Assembly: GCA_963576475.1 (NCBI GenBank)
Contig: OY754990.1
Coordinates: forward strand, 14,873,061-14,937,060
Direction of reading: 5' to 3'
Length of the DNA: 64,000 nucleotides
Source: Molanna angustata
Lineage: Eukaryota; Arthropoda; Insecta; Trichoptera; Molannidae
The position numbers were made by a program, and so were the translations under genes. Positions 1-10,865 of the stretch are shown one piece after another (the stretch's first letter is position 1; each line of letters opens with the position of its first letter). The notes beneath the pieces are model-generated. The model saw only the letters and a program-made list of their open reading frames with translations. It was not told the DNA's origin and did not search any database.

Positions 1-244
1 GTAGGACCTTTATTTCGAGTTTTGAATACAAAATATTACTTTTAGTATGATAGCGGCAGTTAAACTTCGAGATATATTATTAAATGACAAGTTATATTAT
101 TTGAACTATTTCATTTTCATATATTACAACATAGAGGGCGTGTCAGACGAACGGGATCTATTGGGAGAGAAAATGATATAATACATAATTTTGACAGTTC
201 ATTTTTAAACATTTAAGCATATATTTAACAGAACAGATCAATGC

Positions 245-400
245 TATTTTTACTCCTCAAACCCAAGGGGATGTAGAGGGGAATTCACAATTTTAAGGTT
301 ATTTTTTATTGCAGATTTTCAACTATTATAACTGAGATTGTATTCTGAAAGTTTCATCACAATGTATCTGTGTGCTATGTACGGCGTGTTTATTTTACTA
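245..400 (+). repeat. Foldback MITE family F, left arm fragment
   Basis: This segment matches the outer and inner left arm of a palindromic family seen again at 21500-22041, 22600-23985 and 51913-54459. It begins near CTCCTCAAACCCAAGGGG and runs to the block containing GTATTCTGAAAGTTTCATCA. The right half is missing; the sequence passes directly into another repeat at about 399. No coding potential is seen. Likely a truncated non-autonomous DNA element. Confidence 0.6.
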
Positions 401-548
401 TAAGGGAACTCAATAAGAAACCATAATTGGTGATCACTTAAACCAGCCGATTACAGGTCGTGAGCTCTGTAGGTGCCTTGATTTCTTGGTTCTTCTTTAA
501 TAACCCAAGTTCGTCTCTATTGAGATGTTAAAAAGTTTGTCAATAAAA
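399..548 (+). repeat. Dispersed repeat family E fragment
   Basis: The block from GGGAACTCAATAAG to TCTATTGAGATGTTAAAAAG recurs at 29035-29340 and 63640-64000 in the same orientation and at 2795-2885 and 10745-10865 inverted. It has no tRNA-like promoter and no open frame, so its class is unknown. It may be a MITE or the 3' end of a larger element. Confidence 0.55.
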
Positions 549-1009
549 AATAAATGCATATACTCTACATATATCATCGGCTCCAGTTCGTCTAACCAGT
601 CCTCGTACAATAAGAAGTACGGTACCATTTCTGTACAGTAGATCGGGTTAAATAACACAATAGCCTTTATCAAAATAATTATTTATTAAGGGACGTACGT
701 GTCTGGGTTGAATTAACGAATAAATTAAGACGTGTGCGGATCTATCCAAGTATTTTCTGAGGTTTAAGGAAACTGAGCAATAGGATAGGATAAATCAGGA
801 ATTCAGGACACGATGTCTTCAAAGGTAACAGAATTGAGACACGAGAAAGGTCTGCGGTAGAACAAATACTATAAGACGATGCGATTTGGGAAATATTTGA
901 AGACAGATCTGAATAATGTTATTGATTTGGAATTTTAAATATACATATTTATGCATCTTTTTCTCAATTAATATAATTTTGGCAGAACATATTATTATGT
1001 ACATACTTT
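549..1009. other. AT-rich stretch, nothing recognised
   Basis: No gene, RNA, tandem array or repeat shared with the rest of the window was recognised here. Only short chance open frames occur. Confidence 0.4.
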
Positions 1010-1239
1010 AATAATGTGTATTTTAGATCAAACAAATGATTTGGTCTACATATATATTTTTTCCTGAATTCAGGATGACCGTTTCAGCTTAATAGGCCCT
1101 TATCAACTGGTTGATAAGGGCCAGTAAGCTGTAAGGACCAGTTGATAATGGCCTAATAAGCTGAAACGGTCGTCCTGGATTCAGGAAAAAATATATGTGT
1201 AGACCAAATCATTTGTTTGATTTAAAATACCCATTATTA
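1010..1239. repeat. 230-bp foldback element with hairpin inside the stem
   Basis: The left arm from about 1010 pairs with the right arm ending about 1239; both contain CAAACAAATGATTTGGTCTA or its complement and TCAGGA/TCCTGA blocks next to AAAAAATATAT. A second, smaller palindrome (1097-1120, stem CCCTTATCAA) lies at the inner end of the left arm, so two alternative folds are possible. Length and symmetry fit a MITE or snapback element. No second copy was seen in the window and no clear target duplication was established. Confidence 0.7.
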
Positions 1240-1424
1240 TGGAATTCTACATATTCAACACCGTCAGTATTGACAAAATTAAAAAAAAAAAAATAATGTA
1301 CATACATACTTCATCACGATGGAGAAATGGATACAAAAAATTCATCTAAAAAGCTAATAAAAAATAATTTACAACACCCCTTTCAAAGTTTTCTTCGCGT
1401 TTATTTATATTTATATTTTAATAC

Positions 1425-2090
1425 ACTATTTTTGCTCTCCACACTATGGAATAGTGTAGTCATGATTTCACAAATTTTAAGCGTATTTCTTTTACATCAA
1501 TTTCTTAAAGGGTATCATGTAGAGAGTGCACACTATGAGTTTCGTTGTGGATAATCCTTTTTGATTGATTTCATATTGATATCATATATGTAAAGTCCAT
1601 AAACTTAGAGCTGATTAGTTTTCCATAGATATCAGTTAATTTATTAACTATGATTTCATCTGTACAAACTTTCAAAATGCTCTCGCGGTCTGGAAAATCG
1701 AGGTATTTTTATTACTGTTTAAAATTTTGATACAATTAAAATAAACTCATCAAAAATGCATTCAAAGATTGTCAAAATTTAAAGAAAAAAATCTACCGTC
1801 TTCCATATCAATGTGAAATAAATTTTATATTTGTATGAAAAATGTAAGTATATAACAGAAGTAAAATAGCTTCTGTAAGGGAAAATTGAGTGATTAACTT
1901 CATATTGATATTGTATGTGTCTCTATAGACAAGTGTATTGTATTACTCTACACTTCTATCTTCCTCAATGGGTAGGCAGTGAGAACCGAACACCGCATTC
2001 TTCTATCTTGACACGTACATCGCCTCATCAACATTGATACACTGTCTCATACATGCTCATCTTGCTAGTAATGCAATTTCATGAGTTTCG
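1425..2090 (-). repeat. Dispersed repeat family I carrying a LINE 3' end
   Basis: This region matches 61965-62450 over several blocks, including ACTATGGAATAGTG, GTATGAAAAATGTA, ACAGAAGTAAAATAGCTTCT and a 3' block that reads, on the minus strand, like the end of an RTE-like LINE ending in a GTTCTCACTGCCTACCC motif (about 1965-2075). The present copy is rearranged relative to the other: about 200 bp at 1495-1705 interrupt the match. No intact coding sequence remains. Confidence 0.6.
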
Positions 2091-2544
2091 TGACAATGTT
2101 TTTGTGTGTATGGTGTATTGTGAAAACTTTTGTCCTCTGGGAATCTTATTTTTGTTTGAGAATGTAATAGAAATGTTCTTCATAAAAATGCATTTAGAGA
2201 TTGTCAACATTCCGAGAAGAAAAAATGAATGCTTACTATGGTGTGGAGAGTTTAGTGTTGGCTACATCCCACTCGTTTTCCTTATATCTAGTAATAAAAC
2301 ATTACATACCTACTATAAGATCTAAATTAAATTATTTTCCCTTTATATACCAGATATTATATCATTGTCATAAATTGCCTCACTGGGTAAAAAAAACCTG
2401 TTCTGAGACAGTATAGGTATATATGTCTTCTTAGTTTGCGTTTTTGATGGATGTGGTTAATGTATTTTATTACGTAAGTAATGTCTACCCTTTTTTTCCA
2501 AATTTTAAATGCTACTGTCAAAAGAAATTCATAAAAATACTCCT
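2091..2544. other. AT-rich stretch with a short LINE-tail motif
   Basis: Mostly unrecognised. Positions 2180-2225 weakly repeat the 1755-1800 block. Positions 2378-2412 contain CCTCACTGGG followed by CCTGTTCTGAGACAGTA, a 3'-end stem-loop motif that recurs at 40025, 51015 and 59175. Confidence 0.35.
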
Positions 2545-2720
2545 GGGGAGCAAGTCTGGTCAATCGGCGGAATCAAAACCATCTTTGTTTACCCATATGA
2601 TGGATATAATTACCTTATGGAGTTCTTTAATATCTTTCTATAGTTCTATCAGATAATTACATGCATGATATGGGTAAACATGGATGGTTTTGATTCCGCC
2701 ATTTGACCAGACTTGCCCCC
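2545..2720. mobile_element. 176-bp MITE family M, full copy
   Basis: Terminal inverted repeats of about 60 bp begin GGGGAGCAAGTCTGGTCA and end, on the other strand, GGGGGCAAGTCTGGTCAA. Internal arms carry TTTACCCATATGATGGATAT and its complement. The same family occurs at 26631-26813, at 14926-15590 (interrupted) and as a right-end fragment at 15738-15797. It encodes nothing. The superfamily is not clear because target duplications are not obvious. Confidence 0.8.
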
Positions 2721-2794
2721 TTGGTCGTTATTGTCTACTTTGTATGAAATAGGTACAAAATTTTATGATAATTTTTTTACATCTGAATAGAGGC

Positions 2795-2885
2795 GAAGTT
2801 GGTACATATATAATAAGAGAACCAGGAACTCAAGGCACATACAGGACTTACGACCTCTCATCGGCTAGTTTACGTGATCTCTATT
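2795..2885 (-). repeat. Family E fragment, inverted
   Basis: AGAACCAGGAACTCAAGGCA and GGACTTACGACCTCTCATCG match, in reverse complement, the core of family E at 29035-29340 and 63830-63960. The outer parts are missing. Confidence 0.5.
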
Positions 2886-2892
2886 GAAATTT

Positions 2893-3125
2893 TTATTTTA
2901 TATTGATTCTCGGGCAACTAACAGGTAGGTACTATCTATGTCAAATATTTATTTAACACGCACCCAATAACAAGTTGCCACGTTCTGGAGATCTACGATA
3001 AAAATCGTCTCATAGATCCAGACCAAAAACACGATTGTAAACTGTGTCTCTACCGGGAATCGAACCCGAGACCTTTGGATCAGCAGTCAGATACCCAACC
3101 AACTGAGCCGCGAAGGCCGAGATGA
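2893..3125 (-). mobile_element. tRNA-derived SINE family A
   Basis: On the minus strand the 5' end at about 3125 reads like a tRNA: an A-box-like GCGGCTCAGTTGGTTGGG and a B-box-like GGGTTCGATTCCCGG, giving an internal RNA polymerase III promoter. The non-tRNA body continues to a tail near 2893 with the block ACAAGTTGCCACGTTCTGGA. A second copy lies at 38793-39012, with decayed pieces near 14562, 40776 and 58580. It is a SINE and not a functional tRNA, because the tRNA-like head is fused to a conserved body found elsewhere. Confidence 0.8.
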
Positions 3126-3418
3126 CAAAAAAATGTCATTTGTCATAGTAATATTATTGACTCCCGACAGGGAAAATATTTGCGTATAATGTACTATAAA
3201 AATACTGGAGGTCCAAAATCATTGAATTTTTTGAAAACATCAAATGAATCAAGCTAGTACAACTAGTTTTAACATGCACTTTCATCGGTAATACACAAAT
3301 TGAGAAAGTTTCACAGCTCTAACTGGCTGGGAAGTTAGTTAAAAATCAATTTCAAAATTGTAGTACCTACGGACAGACGTAAACCTTCACATTTGCCAGT
3401 TGTAAAATGTAGAGTACA
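3126..3418. other. Flanking repeat-like DNA
   Basis: The block TTTCATCGGTAATACACAAA (about 3281-3300) recurs inverted at 39415-39440, so part of this stretch is a dispersed repeat, probably the end of an undefined DNA element. The rest is unrecognised. Confidence 0.35.
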
Positions 3419-3422
3419 TTAA

Positions 3423-4150
3423 GAGGGCGACTGCTGCCAACGTACCTATTTTTTCAATTTGAATTTGCATCATTACTACAAAACGAATCATTTTGATAAA
3501 AAATAACCTTGTTAGTTTGGATATTAATAGAGAAAAATATTCCTTAACTTTTTAATTATGTTCTGTATATATTCTTGTAGGAAAATAATAAGCATACCCC
3601 GATTTTTGACATTTATCTTAAATTACTAAAAAAACTATGATATAGAGCATTATATTTTTTTATAGAGCATTATATTTTTTTAGGTATAGAGCATTATATT
3701 TTTTTATAAATTAAAGAAGATCAAAATATCTGGAAAAATTCGATGTAACGTTGCATTAATGCATCAGGTTAAGTAAATAAACCAAGAAAAACTTATATTT
3801 CGCAATGGCGCTGAATGAAAAATAAATGTTTTTTAAGTTTATTTACTAAACCTGAAGCATTAATGCAACGTCACTTCATATTTATCTAGATATTTTTGTC
3901 TTCTTTAATTTAAAAAAAAATATGTTGAACTACGCCTTATATTTTATTAAAAATATAAGATAAACGTCGAAAATCGGGGTATGCCATAAATTTTCTACAA
4001 TAATTTATACAGAACATTAACAAAAAGAAAATATATATGTTTTTTATTAATACCCAAACTATCTAAATTATTTATTTCAAAACGATTTGATAAGAAATAA
4101 TGATGGTATATCAAATTGAAAAATAGGTATGTTGGCAACAGTCCCCCCCC
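3423..4150. mobile_element. 728-bp TTAA-flanked palindromic element, copy 1
   Basis: The element is bounded by TTAA at 3419-3422 and 4151-4154 and is a near-complete inverted repeat: the left end GAGGGCGACTGCTGCCAACG pairs with the right end CAACAGTCCCCCCCC, and the arms continue inward for about 350 bp to a loop of about 25 nt near 3800. The arms have diverged (roughly four fifths identical by eye). The left arm carries a private triplication of a 20-odd-bp TATAGAGCATTATA unit at 3639-3711. TTAA duplications are characteristic of piggyBac-type transposition, so this is best called a piggyBac-like foldback MITE; no transposase is present. Confidence 0.75.
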
Positions 4151-4154
4151 TTAA

Positions 4155-4734
4155 AAACTGTAAAATTATAACTGTCTACAGTCCCACTGTAATAAATAGT
4201 AAAAAAAAGCAATTCAATAAACGTGGAATATCTTCAGAAACCACATTTTAATTTTCCGTCTCTCGGCATCAAAAATAGTTTTGATTCCATCAAAATATTC
4301 GTAAAAGCAGTATTGCGTTCATATTTAATAACTTCCCAGGTAATAATAATATCGGGGAGGAAACTTTAGTTCCTTTAATGGCATCTTAAAACCATTCAAT
4401 TCTGGGCAAATTGAAAGAAAGTTTAAACAAGGCGGTCTCTTTGGATGGTATTGCCTCCCCTAATGGACCTTTGGCGCAAATTCACGAGGCGGAGAGTCGT
4501 AAATGATAACTTCCACAAGTCTTCGTATTGTTATTGTCGCGAATCTCAACAGGTAGACGATCGGTGATTAACTCAAAGAAAGCTTTCCTATTACGGCCAG
4601 TGCTGGGAGTTTCAAAGTGTCTTTAGAGTTTTACTATAATCTTTTATTCCAATATTAAAAAAAGTGTGACTTCTACGGCCGATCAAGTGCTCCCTGCATG
4701 CACTGCTGTACACATAAATATCAATTAAATTCAT
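4155..4734. other. Nothing recognised
   Basis: No gene, RNA or repeat was recognised; the sequence is somewhat less AT-rich near 4420-4620 but has no supported open frame. Confidence 0.4.
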
Positions 4735-5015
4735 AAAATTCCTAAACCATTGCGGAATTTAAAATTTACAAAACTTGGCACCTTTTGAAATTTACAAAAC
4801 AAATCTTTGAAGTTTAGAAAACATGGTAAAATTTAAAACTTACGATACGACCCTAATAAAATACGTTTTGAAACATTTGAAATTTACAAAACACACGAAA
4901 TATTGAATCAACGATTCAAAATAAACAAAATGAAACTTAAAAGTTTCAAAATAAACATTTTTATTTATTTCATCATTTACGCATATATTGCCATTTACAA
5001 ACACATAAAAAACAT
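4735..5015. repeat. Degenerate tandem array, left part
   Basis: Irregular repeats of a unit close to TTTGAAATTTACAAAACA recur here and resume at 6165-6440 after the LINE insertion. Spacing and sequence are variable, so this is an old minisatellite. Confidence 0.65.
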
Positions 5016-5019
5016 CTTC

Positions 5020-6133
5020 TTCTTCTTCAATGGCTCTACAGCCCATATCGAGCCTTGGCCTCCAGCAACTTTCTCCTCCAACCTCTCCTGTCACCTTCTG
5101 CGACCCTCCAGTTTGGCACATTCAAAAGCTGGGATGCATCCCTCCCAATATCATCTTCCCATCGCAGCCTCGGTCTCCCGACCTTTCTTTTGCCACCTGG
5201 GTGCCCCTTTAAGACTCTTTTTGGTACCCGTGATGATGGAATTCTCTGAACATGCCCGGCCCATCTTAGCCTGCTTAGTCTTATATGTTCAGACAGTTTG
5301 GGTGCTTTGTAGATGCCGTACAACTCATCGTTGTATCTAATTCTCCATGTTTGTCCATCATTCACGGGTCCCAGGATTTTACGCAGCACTCTTCTCTCAA
5401 AGATGTCCAGCATCTCCGCAGACCTTATTGTCAGTGTCCAAGCTTCACACCCATATGACACAACAGTCCTGATGATTGTTTTATATAGGGTTATTTTTGT
5501 CTTTCTATGGACACTTCTAGACCTGAACACCGGTAACAGAGAGAAGAATGCTTTGTTACCTGTCACTATTCGTCTTTTTATTTCTAGGGTATCTTCATTA
5601 TCATTATCATTGATAGTAGAACCCAGGTACGCAAACTCCTCTACAGTTTCAAAAGTGTATTTTTCTTTGAACGTTATGTTGCTTTGTAGAGCGTTTCTAG
5701 CATTTCTAGTTTGCTTCATTATTTTGGTTTTATTTACATTAATTTGCAAACCTATTTCTGCTGCTGCTGTTTCAAGTGGTTCAAAGACTTCCTGTAGGGC
5801 TGCAAGGGATCTTCCGACAATATTGAGGTCATCTGCATAACCAACTATTTGAGAACTTTTAAAATATATAGTGGAGCTGGTGTTAACAGATGTTTTTCTG
5901 ATAACATATTCAAGAGCCAGATTGAACAGTGTAGGTGCCAAACCATCACCCTGCTTGAGACCCTGGGATACAACAAATTCTTCAGTCATCTCGCTGCCAA
6001 TTTTCACCATGCATTTTGTATTGCTCATTGTGGATTTAACCAACCTTATGAGTTTTGTTGGGATCTTAAATTGTTTTCTCTGCTTATGCTGTCGTAGGCC
6101 TGCTTAAAATCAATAAACAGCTGACATATATCT
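5020..6133 (-). mobile_element. 5'-truncated RTE-like LINE, reverse transcriptase ORF fragment
   Basis: The minus strand carries a long open frame (6043 to 5036, 335 residues) with reverse transcriptase motif B GLKQGDGLAPTLFN at residues 28-41, the catalytic YADD at residues 69-72, the CEAWTLT motif and the C-terminal RLRWAGHVQR ... GGKRKVGRPRLRW region, ending in AKARYGL. This layout is that of the C-terminal half of RTE/BovB-like LINE ORF2. Motif A (FKQAYDS) lies just upstream at about 6090-6115 in another frame, so there is a frameshift, and the endonuclease domain is absent: the copy is 5'-truncated at about 6133. Its 3' end is a GAA-type microsatellite tail at 5016-5027. It sits inside a tandem array whose two halves flank it. 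It cannot move by itself. RTE assignment is from motifs only. Confidence 0.85.
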
Positions 6134-6164
6134 ACGTCAAAAAAAACGACACTGAAAACAAAAT

Positions 6165-6440
6165 GCCTGTTAAAATTTTCGAAACAAATCTTTTATGGCC
6201 ATCTTTTGAAATTCAAAACAAAAACTTTTTAAAATTAACAAAACATTGTATGATTTGAAATAAAAAAAAAACCTTGAAGAAACTATCAAAACAAATCTTA
6301 CATGGAACCTTTTGAAATTTATAAAATATTTCTTTTGAAATTTATAAAACATACAATTTGAAATTCCAACAAGCCGCCTTTCGAAATATTTAAAACAAAT
6401 ATAAATAATTACTACCTTTTGATATGAACAAAACGTAACA
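6165..6440. repeat. Degenerate tandem array, right part
   Basis: Continuation of the minisatellite at 4735-5015, with units such as TTTTGAAATTTATAAAA at 6309-6350. The interruption by the LINE shows that the array predates that insertion. Confidence 0.65.
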
Positions 6441-6899
6441 AAATGCGATGTTATTTGTTGCCAGTTAATTGTTAAAATAAATTGACGCCATTACGCTGGG
6501 GTGTCTTCGTGAGTAAATAACACAATGTGACGTCACAGCCACCCAACCATAGAAATAATCCCTTTGAGCTGGCATCATAAACTGTCTGAAATATCATAGT
6601 GACACAGCAGAAACAAATGCCGGCAATTAGTATAGTCTAGTCCAATTATAGGAGGGATCCATCTTCATATAAAACTTAATATAAAACGTTTCACTTCTTA
6701 ACACCCAAACACTGTACAAAACGAAATTCGTACGTGTGTACACAAAGCAAAGGCTCGCGAAGTGCGGTCTAGCTATGAGCGATTTATTTCAACGCTATCT
6801 CTAGGAAAAATTGGTGTAGAACTGTTGTATGAAGGGGGCAAATACTTATAATGTGAGCACAATGATAGCTGAAACTATTGATTTCAAAACAAAATTATA
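6441..6899. other. Nothing recognised
   Basis: Slightly richer in CpG around 6730-6800 but without a supported gene or repeat. Confidence 0.35.
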
Positions 6900-6902
6900 T
6901 TA

Positions 6903-7000
6903 TACGTGGCGTCTTAAGGGGTACCGCAAGGTCTACATCTAGGGCCAATGCTATTTGTATTCATACTTAATAGAATACAATGTGCACAAAGGCGGGTGTA
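6903..7000 (+). pseudogene. LINE reverse transcriptase motif B relic
   Basis: The plus strand reads GVL..GT..R followed, one frame over, by LGPMLFVFILN, a frameshifted version of the GVPQGSxLGPxLF signature of Jockey/CR1-like reverse transcriptases. Only about 100 bp can be recognised and the frame is broken, so this is a very old LINE relic. Confidence 0.55.
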
Positions 7001-7094
7001 TTGCCATAAGGTAATATTTTTCAACTTGCTAAATCAAAGTGAAGCCTCAAGTAAATATGGTACAATATATAACATAGTAGTAAAAAAGAATAAA

Positions 7095-7382
7095 AAAAAT
7101 AAGATGATCAAATCGATTAGAAAATTAAAGGACGGAAAGGAATTTTGTTCGAAAATTGTTTGAAAAATTAAGTTTCATCAGTTTTTTCTTCAAAATTTGT
7201 AAAGATTGAGACGATCTTACATCATCACTTGGGCTAAAATACAATAAGAGGATCAAATCAATGTGAAAATCGAAGAATGGAAAATAATTTTGTTCGAAAA
7301 TTATTTGATAAATGAAGTTTCTTAAGTGTTTTCTTCAAAAATTGTAAAGATTGAGACGAACTAACATCGTCACGTGGGCTAT
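7095..7382. repeat. Two-copy tandem duplication of about 150 bp
   Basis: Copies at about 7095-7233 and 7245-7382 share TTTTGTTCGAAAATTRTTTG, GTAAAGATTGAGACGA and a CACxTGGGCTA end. They have diverged by several indels. No coding role is seen. Confidence 0.65.
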
Positions 7383-8154
7383 TTCTTAGTCTAACTCAAT
7401 GGTCAGCAGTTTGTCAAACTAGAGTAAATGGGGATGGCAATAGAGCTAATAGGGATTGAACAGAAAAACAATGAGTTCTTTTAAGTATTTCGGTGAACAA
7501 TGAATAATGTTTTAAAGTCACGAAAGAAGACGAATTTTTGCGACGATCTCGTATGGCCAAGGAAATGCAATTTGGATTTGAATTGTACAAACCGAGAGGT
7601 TTTGGGTATTTGATAGCGAACAGCGAGGGAGTAACTGTGTGGAAACAAAGTGAGCTATCCACCACCTCCAGGGAACTGCGTTATTGTGGATATATTTCAC
7701 GTGGAACTCTGTGAATGGAGTTCAAGAGAATTTCTCCGGAATGCTTAATTCATTTTACAATGTCAAAATTAATTCACTCTGTAAATTTTTCTCTCCGCAT
7801 CGCTCCAACAGTGCCCCGCAATTCCTTAGCGGTTGAGTGCGAACTGCGGACCAACATTTATGTATATATATATAAAAAAAACAATAATGAAAAGCACTCC
7901 GCTACAACCTCTATCCAACAGAAATGATACAAGAATGAATGTATAATAATGAGGTCTGAACAATAGTATGAGAGGGAAGTTTGTTGAGTGGTTTCATCGC
8001 TTGGTGCTATTCGAGCTGGTTCAGAAAGTAAATACGGTATTGTGATTAAAACAGTTAATAAGTTGTTACTACTCTCCAAAATTAGCATGGAAGTGTGGAG
8101 TTATGATTACAGAGAGCGTATTTATTACGATCCACTATTATGCAATTATAAATT
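7383..8154. other. Unrecognised stretch
   Basis: Only short overlapping chance frames are present. The 7640-7700 and 7800-7850 parts are less AT-rich, but I can assign no function. Confidence 0.35.
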
Positions 8155-8159
8155 CTAAG

Positions 8160-8320
8160 CTCCTACATACATACACACCATAACGCCCTCGCGGTTTGAG
8201 TAATGGAGAACCGAACGCCACATGAAACTATCTTGACATGCATCCATCGCTTAATCAATATTCATGCATCGTTTCACACGTGCTCTACTCATCAAGCTCT
8301 AATTGCATTCCTTTAGGCTT
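8160..8320 (-). mobile_element. RTE-like LINE (family D) 3' end, decayed
   Basis: ATACATACACACCATAACGCC followed by GAGAACCGAACGCCA is the reverse complement of the family D LINE tail, best preserved at 34246-34560. Only the last part of the ORF and the CATA-type tail are recognisable. Confidence 0.6.
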
Positions 8321-9805
8321 ATATGTTTTTGTATATTTTTTATTCATTATTCGCATGATGCCATATCACTTCAGTATGTTCACTTTGATTCTATTGGTGA
8401 CATCATTTCCTTAAGTCCTCATTGCATACCTTGTCTTAAATCGTTTTATTAGGAAATCTTCTTTTCAATTTCACTTCAACTGCATTTGTTATGCTTTCAT
8501 TCGTCTTCTGCCTGTAGCCTAACTTTTGAGATTCGTAAACGACCTCAATTTAGAATTTTCACTAAGAACCTAAAATTATACTTGAGAATAAATCTATTAG
8601 AAGGTATGTTTTTATATTATTATTTATATGTATGTTAATCTTTATGGGTATACAATGTTTGGAAAATAAGGCAGCAGGTAAAAAATTGGAATCGGTATAG
8701 TTTCGAGAGTATGGCCACATGTTTCATTTGCACATGTCGAGGTTGGCACTACTATTGCGTTCTGAATGACACGCGAATTCCACGCTCCTAAAAATAAAAA
8801 AGTATAGGTACAGTACTAATAATACACTGCACGTCAGAAACGTTCGTGAACGACGATCGCGCCTCCACAGACCCCACCGATAACCGTAACATTCCCCCAT
8901 CCAACTTCGGCTCCCCGTCCGTCTGGAGGGTGCTTCGGAGGAAAAAGGTACTAATTGCTTTCCAATTTAAACAAACCAAGATCCACATTCAATTATTCCC
9001 ATCCACGGGTGCCGTTAGGACGAACTTAAATTATACGGGATCTTGCGAATTTGAAAGGCAAAACTGCTCCCCCCTACACTCCCATCCCCTCCCTGCTCGG
9101 CCGGGCCTTGGAAATAAGGTAGAGGGGGGGGGAGCAAAGCCGAAAAACACCTAAGAGCCAGCCAATTCGCTTCGAATGGGGATCAGGCTTATCATACTAA
9201 TGAGCGAACGACTTTCTGAAACGCGGAATACGGACCCCCAGGGCTGGCAGATTTCCGAAAATATTTCCAAACTTCCGACAACTTTCCACCAAAAATATAC
9301 GCAGTACAAAGACAACGCAACAATACATATCTATTACAATTACAAACGCTCCTCAGAATACTGTAATATTTATATAAAGTAATTACAAGTCACAAAAACC
9401 TATTTTGACCAAGTACTAATAAACAAAATATGCAATGACTTAATTGAAACCCTGAAATACTAGGCAGGTACCATCATTTTAACAAAGCAAGCGGACATAT
9501 ACTGACATCTTCCTACATATTATAATATCTTCCAACACATATAGATATATAAATTTAATTTGAAAGACAAATGAAATATAAAAGATAATTCAAACATTAA
9601 CCATTTAAGAATGTTTTCCAATATATAAGTCTAAGTTATAGACTGAAAGAGCTGGGATTAATATTGGCAACAATACGTGATTTCTTAGATTATCTAAAAA
9701 AACACATTTTGTAAGTCTGTTTTTGTTCCGTGACATCCCTGTTTTCTCAAAGTCAACATCTCCCAAAGAAAGTGGCAGCGTGAGAACTGAGAGGAGAGGT
9801 ATATT
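8321..9805. other. Unrecognised, with one 102-codon open frame
   Basis: A plus-strand open frame at 8846-9154 (starts MNDDRASTDPTDN) lies in a patch of higher GC content. I recognise no domain, signal peptide or family and there is no supporting splice context, so it may be chance. The rest of the stretch has no recognised content. Confidence 0.25.
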
Positions 9806-9807
9806 AT

Positions 9808-9832
9808 ATTTGTGTGTGTGTGTGTGTGTTGG
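9808..9832. repeat. GT microsatellite
   Basis: About eleven GT dinucleotides in a row. Confidence 0.85.
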
Positions 9833-10744
9833 AAGCAGTTAAACTGTTGAAGAGACGTGAAATGAGTGAGAGACAGGGGAAAGGATAACATGGCTATATT
9901 GGAGTTAGATGAACGCCAAAGACAAACTGAGATCGCACTCGTAAGAGGCCAATCAACCGAGGAACGAATCAAAATGACGCTTTATTGGTTTCTTTAGACT
10001 TGTGGAAACACTCAAGGCTCGGTTGATTGTCCATATACAAAATATAAATATGTAACACATATATGAACGCAATTCACTAAGCAAACGTAAGGCCAATCAC
10101 TTAAACATGACAAAAGTCGCATGAAAGCAGAATAAATGAAGTTGAAATAAGATCGCTAAGAACAATTCGCATTGATATAGGTATGACAAAAATAATGTAA
10201 GATGAAGAAAGGTGTTATTAATAGAAAGAAAGTAAACATATTTATATAGTTTGGCGATTGGAATGGAACAAGAAGTCGGGGAGTCGTCTGAGAAAATGAT
10301 AAAGGATATACTGAAAGTTCAAAAAGCTTGAACAACAGACAAAAGAGTATGAGACGATGCAATAATGATGATGTATGCAAGTCATTTTGCCTGTAGGTGT
10401 CCTAGCTCTTGCGAAAAACCCAAAAACGATGACAACAACAAGAGTGGAAGCATTATTTTTCTAAGCTGGTGCCTCATAGTTAGATATTTCTCAGACTCAG
10501 GTGAGTCGAATCCGTTTTTAGACAATATGTAAATTAACCGATGACCTGGCATCGTTTAGAAATAAATAAAAAAAAAATCAAGTAGTTGGACTAGCTGCCA
10601 CAATGGCCCCTAAGAAAAGAAACGCTTGACCGACCTTCGATAACAATGGCCGTGTCATATTATATTGTTAGTCACAAGAAAGTGATTGTGACTGGTTAAG
10701 GATGTATGATTACCGGCGAAACAGACTAATTTAAACAAACTTTA
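9833..10744. other. Nothing recognised
   Basis: No gene or shared repeat found. Confidence 0.35.
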
Positions 10745-10865
10745 TAATCTCAATAGAGACAAAGTTGGAATACATATAGGAGAACCAAGAAATCAGGCAC
10801 CCACAATAACTTTAGGCGCTTGTGTAACGTTCACATTCATGGCATTTCGGTAAGTTCCCTTATCA
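10745..10865 (-). repeat. Family E fragment, inverted
   Basis: ATCTCAATAGAGACAAAGTTG and AGAACCAAGAAATCAGGCAC match the reverse complement of family E; the end reads GGTAAGTTCCCTTATC. The middle is more decayed than at 29 or 64 kb. Confidence 0.5.

Noticed and set aside
2893..3125. Telomeric or centromeric satellite
   Set aside because: No TTAGG-type telomere repeat was seen anywhere and no array is long enough for a centromere claim.
5313..6107. Plus-strand open frames opposite the RTE LINE
   Set aside because: They are antisense shadows of the reverse transcriptase frame on the minus strand.
8846..9154. Host gene exon (102 codons)
   Set aside because: Low-complexity proline/asparagine-rich product without recognisable homology; open frame may reflect local GC content.
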